From: Apostichopus japonicus
Taxonomy: Eukaryota > Echinodermata > Holothuroidea > Aspidochirotida > Stichopodidae
Assembly (NCBI RefSeq): GCF_037975245.1
Contig: NC_092572.1
Location: 5,967,501 to 6,031,500, forward strand
DNA length: 64,000 nucleotides
Reading direction: 5' to 3'
Part shown: piece by piece, positions 45,483 to 55,333 of the stretch
Layout of the letters: every line of letters begins with the position of its first letter
Position numbering within the stretch: the stretch's first letter is position 1
The notes under the pieces: generated by a model
Seen by the model: the letters and a program-made list of their open reading frames with translations, nothing else
The model's database searches: none
Told to the model about the DNA's origin: nothing
Made by a program: the position numbers and the translations under genes

Positions 45483-48170
45483 ATGTACACCTGTAAAATA
45501 TGCAATACACTAACAGCTACTATCCGTGGCTATGTTGATCATGTGAGTTCCCATAGGAATATACCTCGAGTGAGATTTCCATGTTGTTTTGTTAATTGTG
45601 GCTATACCCTATCAACTTTTGCTGCAATGAAGATTCATGTGACTAGGTATCACCGCCATATTCAAAAGCAAACAGCAGTTGCAGCAAAACTTCAGTCAGT
45701 TAACCTGTCATTGATTTGTATGTATGAAATCTGTCAAAAAGAACTCACAGATCTGTCCTCATATTTGGCACACTTAAAAGCACATATTAGAAAAGGACAA
45801 GTTGTATCTTGTCCATATAAGAAGTGCAAAAGAGATTTTTCAAAAACCAGTTCATTTACAGCACATTTGTCACGTCACAGAAACTGGTGAGCTTTAAACA
45901 TTTTGGATAAATACAAACTTTCTACTCGTGATCATTGCTCTTTGGATCAAGATATACCTCTAGACACTAACTGCTTTGATGTGTCTACAGAGACTGATAG
46001 ATTTGTCATTGAAAATGACATAAGCTGTGATTTCGAAAACAGTAACAATTGCCAAGGTAGGGTGCAAGAAACAGGTCAGTCTAGGCTTCAATTTCAACAA
46101 AATTTTGCCTTGTTTCTTCTGAAACTTCAGGCAAAACAACTTGTTCCATCACAAACAATTCAAATGATTGTTGAGGAGCTTCAAACTATTCACAGTTTAT
46201 GTCAACAAGATCAGGTTTTGAAAATTACTCAAAAATTGAGAGATGAGGGTTTAGCAGAAGAACGTATCAAATGTGTAGCCGATTATATGAATGAGATAGA
46301 TGCATGGATTGCTATAGTTGTAAAGGAAAACTCAGGCGCAGCACTGTAGAAAAGAGTAATTTACTATAAATCAGCATTCAAGTTTGTTGCTCCAATTGCA
46401 ATATCACTAGGGAGAGATTCAGCACAAAAAATGCAATACTATCATTACATTCCAATCAAGGAGAGCATTCAATTGCTCCTTTCGGATGATTTTGTGTTGG
46501 GACAATGTCAAAGTAGGCATCACAGTGAAGACTCATCTGTTCTTACTGACATAGTGGATGATACAGTTTTTAAAAAAAATAGTTTGTTTCAAAGTTGTGA
46601 AAGATCTTTGTCCATCATTCTCTATGAAGACTCATTTGAAATTGTAAACCCACTTGGGTCGGCAAGAATAAAACACAAAATACTAGCAATGTACTTTACA
46701 CTTGGAAACACCCAACCTGAGTACAGATCTGTTGTTGATGCAATGCAGCTTGTGTTTTTTTGTAAAGAAGTTGATTTTAAGGTCTTTGGGCAGCAGAAGG
46801 TTTTTGAGAGAGTGATAAATGATTTGAAAACATTAGAGGAAGTTGGAATAGAAACAAGTGACGGGGTGGTCTGGAAAGGTGCGCTGTCTTGTATATTAGG
46901 GGATAATTTAGGTTCCCATTGTATTGGGGTTTCATTGAGAGTTTTTCAGGAACTAACATGTGCCGCTACTGTTTAATAACTTCACATGACTTTAAATGTA
47001 ACGCACCATATGCTGTTGGGAAGCCTAGAACCAAGGAGGAGTATGATTCTTGCATTGCACACCTTGAAGATCATGAAGAAAATCATCATCAAGGAATTAA
47101 ATTTAATTCATGTTTTAATTCTTTGAGGTATTTTCATGTGTGTGCACCTGGTTTGCCACCATGCCTGGGGCACGACTTGTTTGAAGGAGTTGTTGATTAC
47201 AATGTAGCCATGTTTATTCAATACTGGATTAAACAAAAACATTGGTTCACATATGCAGATTTGAATATAATGTTGGTACAGTTTAAATTTCAAGGACGCG
47301 ATGGTACAGTTTAAATTTCAAGGACGCGATGCAAACAATAAACCTGCATTTGTAAATTTATCAGGTAACCGCTTAGGTGGTCAAGCCGTTGAAAACTGGA
47401 ACCTTTTGAGACTTCTTCCAATTATTTTGAGTGCATATGTTAAAGATCATAATGACCTTGTATGGAGACTCTTTCTTCTTTTACGAGAAGTTGTTGAGTA
47501 TGTGTGTTCTCCAAAGATTTCACATGAGCAACTTGCATATTTAAGGGTGATAATGGAGGAATACTTGACTGAGAGAAAACAACTCTTTGCTGATACTCCC
47601 TTCAGACCAAAACATCATTTCCTGAGCCACTATCCAGATTTAATTATTAAGTTTGGACCATTAATGAGAGTGTGGACTCTATGCTTCGAAAGTAAGCACT
47701 CCTATTTCAAACGTTGTGCCAGATCTGCACAAAATTTCATCAATGTTACACAGTCTTTAGCAAATCAACACCAGTACTTTCAAGCTTATAACAGCTCAGG
47801 GAAAATATATCCTGATAGATTGGTTATTGAAAATGCCACATCCCTCAATATAGAATGCTTCATGCCTGAAATAAAGCATGCTTTGCAGGCAGCAAATGCA
47901 AAGTTTGATGATTCTGTTATCAGTGACAGAGTTAAGATGTTTGGCACTTCTTACCAGAAGGGTTTCTTTGTAATATGTCAGTGTTCTGATACATGCTTTT
48001 CAAGTCTTAAATTGGGTTGCATTTTGTTTGTAGTTGTTGAAAGCCAAAAAGAACTATGTTTGAGTGCAAGCTCAATTATGGAACAACTAGGAGTATATAA
48101 TGGGCCTTACAAAGAAACTTATAGTAAGCAAATGTGGCATATGAATTATTCTGAATTGAGAAGGAACTAA
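45483..48170 (+). pseudogene. C2H2 zinc-finger / HDLFEGV transposase-like gene, copy 2 (broken)
   Basis: Starts at ATG 45,483. Residues 1-135 hold four C2H2 fingers: C-x2-C-x12-H-x3-H, then three with C-x4-C spacing. The frame continues through a Gln-rich helical region (FALFLLKLQAKQLVPSQ), then YHYIPIKESI, NPLGSARIKHKILAMY, GDNLGSHCIG, CRYCLI, LPPCLGHDLFEGVVDYN, KPKHHFLSHYPDL and FESKHSYFKRCAR, and ends at TAA 48,170. This matches a widespread animal family of uncharacterised finger proteins (memory of the family), and the HDLFEGV block resembles Tnp2-type transposases. Lesions are TGA 45,888-45,890, TAG 46,347-46,349, one G short at 46,926-46,929, and a 28-bp direct duplication (47,275-47,302 and 47,303-47,330) that shifts the frame back. 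A tiny intron cannot explain the first stop without losing frame. Confidence 0.8.
47275..47330 (+). repeat. 28-bp tandem duplication inside the transposase-like gene
   Basis: The block from GGTACAGTTTAAATTTC to ACGCGAT occurs twice head to tail. It changes the frame by +1 and duplicates the codons for VQFKFQGRD. The same duplication is present at 37,585-37,640 in the other copy. Confidence 0.95.
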
Positions 48171-48213
48171 AACCTTCACTTCCATTACTCAGGTCTGAGG
48201 TTCTCTTGTTAAA

Positions 48214-51200
48214 ATGAGCGTGTCAGAACAATCAGATGATACAATTTGTCTTGAAGATTTTGCTTTATCCATAATGCAGCATCTTCCTTCACTGCCACTT
48301 GAAATGGTGGACAAAGTAGTTGAACAGCTGCTGGTGTGGAAAGTGTGTGCGATCTCAAGCTGATCACTGATGAGGACCTTTCCAGTGTACTGAAGCCAAT
48401 ACAGAGGAGAAAGCTGTTAATAGCATGGGCAAACAAGGCAGGTAAGCAGAAATATAATTGCACTTTCTAAATATGATTATCCTCCTTTTTTTGAGGAATG
48501 GAGAGGTGAAAGGGGAGGTTAAGAAGTAAGTTACAAGAGGAGATGGAAACATTTCTAAATAGTAAGTACATGTGATACACAGAAGTTTCTCTTATTGTCT
48601 AAGACAGTTGCTGGTACCACAAATTGAATAAGGAAACTGGTCTCATAGTACATCATTAGCATTTTTGTAATTCTCTAAAGAAAATTTTCTGGGTTAATTA
48701 TTAGTATTATACATTAGATTTGAACTTTTTTTTAAGCAGTTTTCAAGTAGTGAGCAAATAGAAAACACCAGGTCAAACTAATGAAATGATACACCACATA
48801 CCCAAACTAAAATATTTATCAACAAGAAAAGAGGAAACCCTTATTTTCAATTCAAATTAAACATAGAACGTACGTTCTATGTTGTTTGTAGAGTATGTTG
48901 AAGTTCATATGAGAGTATGACAAGGCTAAAGGTCACCTTGAAAAACAACCACTATGGGTTAGTATGGGGTACAGTACCTCTACTCTGGGATCATCCTTGC
49001 CCCCACTTTGGGGTCCAAATAAGCGGGCACTACGCAAACGTCTGCAGTGACCAAATATCGCCATGGACTCAACAATTTGATATGTGTGAGTGTTACTTTG
49101 CCCCAAAAACACTTGTATACCAATAATCAACAAAAATTGCCCCAATAATTTCACACTTTGGCTATACTGATTGAAAGATGCAGGGAACTGTGGCAATGGC
49201 TTGCTTTCCATACAGTATAAGAATACACCTCAACAACTTAACAAACTATGAAGCACGCCTTGTCCGATGCTTATGCACAAGGTCCATATGGCATACGGTA
49301 CGGTGTGTACATGTGTACAAAGCCATTGCCTACGTCAACAAACAAGCAGCGACTTAACCGAAACAGACCTGTCAGAGAATGCCCCTGTTGCCAATTGAAG
49401 ATATGCTTGATTCGATAGATTGAGAGCTTGAGTGCTGCCCCTGTTTATTGTGTATATTATGTTATTTTATTGTGTTTATTGTGTTCTGTGAGTGTCCAAA
49501 AAACTAGTACCTTAATGCAATATATGTCTGTTATCAGGAAATAATTTATCAAGGATGTTTATTCATTTCATATAATCTACTTTCATTGATGTGACATATT
49601 TTCATTCTTAAAGAAAAGTTGCTTGGATCAGCATCTTCACAATCATCTGAACCCGACTCTGTGGCCAGTTCACCAGGATGCAGCTGGGTGCCCAGTTCAG
49701 CAGGATCAAGTCCAGCAGTGGTAATTGCAGATTGGGCAGAGTCATTTAAAGTTGATTGGGATAAAATGCCTAAAAGCCTCACAAAATCACTCCAGAAGAA
49801 ACAGAGACCCACTCCCAAAGATCGGCGTGAAATGATCAGAATATTATGCAATGACATATATAATGAAAGTTGAGTCAAGTCCAGGACGAAAGCACCTTTC
49901 TATTATTGCACAGAAGATCGTTCGTGAGTTTCCAGAACCCTTTAAAGATGACATTGAAGGACTTGTTGTTGGTAGTGGATATGCATCCCTTCTTACACAG
50001 TTGGAAAACCGTATGAGCAATCTCAATAGAGGCAAATTTCACCTAAATGTTGGTTACCCCCTGTTTGTAGAGGGTGAACAGAATGAAGCACTAACAAAGA
50101 AGCGTAAACTCAGCACCTCATATGGCTGCAAAAACTGGCAACCAGAGGACCTACCTGAAGGGGAGGATTGAGACACGCAGAGAAAAAAGACAGATGACTT
50201 AAAGGTGATGCATGAACTTAACATATGGGATGACAATGAGTTTGTTTTCCTCATGAAAAATGTATTTCCAACCATCCGTGCCAAGATAAACAGTCAGCAA
50301 GTTCCTGTATGTGCTCTCCTTGATGAATATCCTTTCTTGTTTGAGGAGGTTGGGATGATGGGACATTTTGAAGATTTAGTGGGCATCAAACTGAAATCAG
50401 TTGAATTCAGAAGTTTCTGCAAGTGTCAGCAAAGAAGAAGAAGGAGGTGCAAAATATAATAGCTGATGTGGAGAGTGCTAAGAAGGAAAGTGGTGATCAT
50501 TCCCCTGATGTTCCAGGACTTATTCTCCTCCTCCTCTGCAATCACCTTGGAGATAAATGGGATGATCTTTTCTACCTTGCAAAGGTAAGAAGAAGCTACC
50601 TTTATAAATCATTAAGCTTGTGAACTAGCACTATTTGTGAACTAGCACTATCAGAATAGCACTATTTGTCTGTGTTTTTCTCTGGTTTGTCGTTCTTACA
50701 CTTACAGTTATGTAGATGTATTGGTCAAGTTGATTGACTTTATAACGATTTTCCTCTGCGATGTTCACTGTTTGTAGGTCAGCTGTAATTGTTGTGTATT
50801 GGGACTCTGAAGTCCAAAGTTCAGTACATCATATGCCATCAGTTGATTAAGATCTTCCCCATTGTCATCATTTTGATTTCAGGGATGCATATTGTCCCTC
50901 AGTTTCATTTATTTTATGTTATGCTTTGGAAGATACTACTGTTTTCCCAGATGGCATCTTGAATGTTTTGTCCCACATAATAAGATAAGTATTCCAAACA
51001 ATTTTAATGTTCCTACATTTACATTATGTTCAGGAAACCAGTACTGTGCAGAATATTACTAAGGATCTGAAGTCAACATTCCCATGCATCATTATTCAAG
51101 GTGAGAAGCATTTGGAGGATTTTGCTCTAATATGCATTTCCTCCAGTACATATACACTGCTCTTTTTCCCCTTTTTGGTTTGGATGATAGTTGTAACCTT

Positions 51201-53113
51201 TGAAATTTGTGATGGTGAGTATTTGTGCGTGTGTATGTATTTTACTGATGCCTACCTTGTAAACACAATTTCTCATGAAAGGAAGCTTAGATAGATTTCA
51301 TAGTTGGCATGTGGGTGTACCCGATAGAGTACAAGAAGCCTATTGTTTTTGGCAAAGGTCAAAGATCATTTGGGGTCAACAGAGGTGAAACTGTGAATAC
51401 TTTGTAAACATGATATCTCAAGAAGGGAATCTTGGACAGATCTCATGTGGTATGTAGGTGTGGTCACTTGAATCAACAGTGGTCAAAATTTGAGAATCTT
51501 TGATTAAAGAAACCTAGGAAGTTATATGTTGGCAAGTGTGTCAATGACACCTCATAGTGCACTATCACCTGTGGAAGACAAAGTCATGGGTCAATCTGAG
51601 ATTTAACTGGGAAAACTCTGTTACAGCATCAATTCAGCATGTATGTGTGCATTTGATGCTCAGCATGTAACATGAAACTCAAGAACTATAGCCCATTTTT
51701 TACTTCATATGTGGTAAAAACATTTTGGTTGACCATTGCAACATTTTCAATGTCATTTTTGTGTTGCTGATCTAGGGTGCCTCAGTAAATCGATATATCA
51801 GATAAACCGTTTTTTCTTTCATATCCACACCGACAAAAATGAAATCTGCCATCAACGAATATATCGAAATACATCCGAAGCAAACCTTGAATACCGGTAA
51901 AAATAATATTGAATAAAAAATAATGACCCATTAGTACACGCGAGTTGGAGTATATTCACGCTGCAACTGTTAAGTAGTGGTAGCAGTGGCATTAACTTTA
52001 AATGAACATTCTCTTAATAGTTCTAATTGATATTTATTTTTTGCAGGTCCAAACATGTACACTGGAAGAAAGTTTATGTTGGCAGTAGATATGGTTATTG
52101 TTAATGACCACATTCAAACTTTTGAAAGTGCAATGATCATGCTGTTTGCAATGTTTTTCATCTAAAACATTGAGCATCCATCTGAAGGTGCAACTTTAAT
52201 GGAGTTTATCCAGCGGTGAGTAGGCTGAAAGTACCCTAGTAATAGTTAACCATTGTTATTTTGTGTGGGCATTCCCTTGACATGGAATGTAAGAGTGTAT
52301 GCATATTATTAGCCACCTTCCAAAGATCAGCCGATCATAAAGGTACCAATATAGAAAAAAAATCAACAAATTGCAGTTAACTCAACTCCTGGGCAGATCA
52401 TTGAAATAAATCATACTCTGTTCTCAGTTACAGCTGATTTACTTATTTTGTACTGTTTGTTGTGGTCCAAGAATAACAGCAGCTTTGGTAACCTTTTGTA
52501 AACATTGATGACCTTTACATAATTTTCACCAATGGAAAGTTAGTGTAAATAGTTGAATGGCATGTTTTATTATTTTGGAGAAGGGTGGGAATGTATGAGT
52601 TTGGTTAATTACTGAGAACACCTTCACAATTTGTTACAACTATAGGGTATCAGCTTAAACTGAACAAAATTGAAATTAAAAGAGGATTCACAAATTAGCT
52701 CTTCTTTTCAGATCATGATTTCCTAGAAAACTGTTGAATTCCAAAGGCTTGTAAATTAAGACAGGTAGCCATCTCAATTGCTTCTATCAACACCAGTGAG
52801 CACACATACAATTGGAAACTGAGTTGTGTCACATCACATATTTTGACCATATCTTACTATCATGTATGTCATACTGTAGTGTAAATTTGAGACCAAAGGA
52901 AATTAATTGTTAAATGGTTTAATAATTGCTAACTTATTTGAACTTTATGATTTCACAGTTCTAATTTTTGCTCCTCTTTGCAGCTGCTTTGTTGGATTGA
53001 ATCCAGAAAAGGGAAGAAAGACCCCCAAATCCAAGAAGAGCTATCCTGTCAACCCAAAAATTTTGGCTTTGGTTGGAAACCTGAAAGAATTTGAGTCAGA
53101 TTGGACAGTCTAA
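48214..53113 (+). pseudogene. SAMD3-like protein gene of the transposon, copy 2 (broken)
   Basis: ATG 48,214 lies 43 bp after the upstream gene's stop. Exons 48214-48441, 49614-50584, 51034-51100, 52047-52215 and 52984-53113 join in phase (1, 0, 1, 2). Visible blocks are MVDKVVEQL, then GVESVCDLKLITDEDL in a shifted frame (SAM-like helix pattern), PKDRREMIRIL, GRKHLSIIAQKIVREFP, ALLDEYPFLFEEVGMMGHF, SGDHSPDVPGLILLLL, FMLAVDMVIVNDHIQTF, EHPSEGATLMEFIQR and SYPVNPKILALV. The order matches proteins annotated SAMD3-like in fish and cnidarians (family memory). Lesions are a frameshift near 48,333 (one G short), a frameshift near 49,855-49,865, TGA 50,169-50,171, a frameshift near 50,415 (one C short) and TAA 52,163-52,165. 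Several are single-base losses in short homopolymers, so base-call errors should be excluded. Confidence 0.75.
48860..48883. repeat. 24-bp perfect palindrome, copy 2
   Basis: Mirror of 36,032-36,055 in the first intron of the SAMD3-like gene, with core ACGT. Confidence 0.9.
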
Positions 53114-54594
53114 ATGCTTTTCAGGCACTTCCCATGATTCGTCACATTAGTCTGACAATTTGGTAACGTTGAATTATAAATCTAGGTCACTTAGTTGATT
53201 TAAGGTGTTCCTAGTTGAGAAAATGTTAGCGAGCCTCTTGAGCCTCCTTAACTGGAACCATTGACTCTCCAGCTACAGAGAAGTCTCATTTACAAATGAA
53301 CAGTTAAACATTTATACAGAGTTCAAACTATTGTGTTTAACTTTGTTGGTGGATATTTACAAGGTTTTACTTGTTGACAAACTTGTTACAGACTATTATT
53401 TGGTGCTATTATGACACCTTTCCAATAACTCCATAAACTCTGAAACTCTTCCAAGCAGGTTCACAAATGTTAGAAAAGTTTTGAATCCATAATAGTTTCA
53501 GATGTCAAGTCATTCTGTTCATTTTGTTAATGCTATAAGCTTGATATCTAAATTATATTTTGTTGTCAAAATATAAAATCTCTATGCTAAATTTTAACAT
53601 GAAATCTTTTCATAAAACTGCTCCTTCCACTCAAGCAGAAGCACAGGAATATAAGGACAACTTTTTTAATCATTTACGGGTACAAAGGTCAAATCATTGT
53701 TTATATTTCTTTTGATCAGATGATTTACAATATCTTTGGTTAACAGATTAGTTAATCTTTATTCTTACCTATTGTAACATATCCTTGTCTTTAACTTCCA
53801 CTTTGAACTTTAAGGGCTAAAGAAGGTCACGAAAATTAGAAAAAGTATACAATCCTTATCAGCAATAGAGGAGTTACCACAGTTACAGGTATTAATTTTC
53901 TGTGAACATTGATATGCCCATTAAAGTGAATATGGTATATGAGCGATATATTTAATACTGCTAGAACATTTAAAAATACATGAAATGAACATAGTTGTAA
54001 TAAAGTTAAGTGAAGAATAGTGAAGACACCTAAGTTTCTGTGGTCACATAATACAGTGACCTTGAGTGAACTTTGCATACTTCAAGTGCATCTGTAAATA
54101 AGAGGGAAAGGAACTTTGTTGTAGAGCAATGAAAGGGCCAGGAACTAGCAGGTGTCAAAGCTTAGTGTTTTATGATCAGTCAATTGTGAAAACTTTCAGT
54201 GGCTGATCCAGGATTTCCTGAAGTGGCCGAAGAGACAAATATGGCCACATACAGACTTATCAGTATATTTCCAAACAATGAAAGTATCGTCTGTATAACA
54301 AAACCTTTTCCAAAAGAAAGGCTGGGGCACCCAGCAAATTCCCAGCCATCAATAAGAGATTGCCTTATGATGTTCAGTCTTATATATTACTTTTAAGGTT
54401 TTGACGTTCAAAAATATGTTTCAACAAGTTTTAAAGTTGTAAATAAAAGTTTCAGAGAACAATAAGTTGTTTTTTATTTTATAATCTCACTGATAATAGT
54501 AATTCCATCTGACAGCCAATTTTACAGACAAAGACCTATTTATTGCAAGGAAAAAGACTATAGATAACATTAAAGACTAGACTTTACCTAAAAG
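53114..54594. other. 3' region of the SAMD3-like gene, copy 2
   Basis: Non-coding. AATAAA at 54,442-54,447 is a candidate polyadenylation signal for the SAMD3-like gene, about 1.3 kb after its stop. Confidence 0.4.
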
Positions 54595-55245
54595 ATACAG
54601 TAAATTAAAAGTCACAATACAGTTATTTTACAGAGAAAAAGACATACTGTATTTCAAGAAAAACTGTGTAAATAACCATTTCAGACTTTATTTTACATAG
54701 AATGTAGTGTAAAATAACGGCTATCATATAGTAATTTACGGATGAAAACTTTTATAATGCAAAGAAAAACTGTATGAATTACGCTCTCATACTGTGTATT
54801 TAACATAGAATTCAGTGTAAAATTACGGTCGTCGTACAGTAATTTTACGGACAAAGACTTTTATAATGCAAAATAAAAACTGTATAATAACAGTTTAAAC
54901 TGTTTATTTTACATAGAATATGGTGTAAAATAACGGTTGACGTACAGTGATTTTACGGACAGAAACTGTTATAATTGGGGGGAAAACTGTGTAAATAACA
55001 GTTTCAGACTGTTTATTTTACATAGAATATGGTGTAAAATAACGGTTGACGTACAGTAATTTTACGGACAGAAACTGTTATAATTGGGGGAAAAAACTGT
55101 ATAAATAACAGTTTCAGACTGTTTATTTTACATAGAATATGGTGTAAAATAACGGTCGTCGTACAGTAAGTTTACGGACAAAAACTGTTATAATGAAAGA
55201 AATAAACTGTATTAATAACAGTTTTAGACTGTTTATTTTACATAG
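54595..55245. repeat. Subterminal ~110-bp tandem repeats (distal end), copy 2
   Basis: Mirror of 29,671-30,320, with six units of 108-110 bp carrying CTGTTTATTTTACATA and AACAGTTTCAGAC blocks. Confidence 0.8.
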
Positions 55246-55333
55246 ATTATCTGCAGTTGGAAATAACAGACATTTCCTGGAAACTCTGCTGCCAGAGAAA
55301 TTCTGTATTTTAACAGAATTTTTTTTAACAGTG

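Larger units (their letters stand above)
43414..55333 (+). mobile_element. CACTG-type transposon, 11.9 kb, copy 2 (genes on plus strand)
   Basis: Begins CACTGTTAAAAATTTCTGT and ends with the sequence closing AACAGTG. It is flanked by CA on both sides (43,412-43,413 and 55,334-55,335). In element orientation this is the same dinucleotide (TG) as copy 1, which suggests either a target preference or a conserved junction. Order: proximal subterminal repeats, CpG-rich promoter, zinc-finger/transposase-like gene, SAMD3-like gene, 3' region, distal subterminal repeats. At 11,920 bp it is one base longer than copy 1. Independent flanks show that it is a separate insertion and not one arm of a simple duplicated segment. 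Confidence 0.85.

Noticed and set aside
45885..45961. A tiny intron removing the TGA after the fourth zinc finger
   Set aside because: The GTGAGC donor joined to the nearest acceptor (CTCTAG) creates a new stop at the junction, and the frame continues cleanly through the TGA, so a nonsense change is simpler.
48364..50284. Several minus-strand frames inside the SAMD3-like gene (and mirrors at 34.6-36.7 kb)
   Set aside because: They are shadows of the spliced plus-strand exons, which carry the recognisable family motifs.
29582..55333. The whole inverted pair as one element with giant inverted ends, or as a missed-adapter sequencing palindrome
   Set aside because: Each arm has both CACTG/CAGTG termini and its own matching flanks, a unique 1.9-kb spacer separates them, and the outermost flanks do not match each other.
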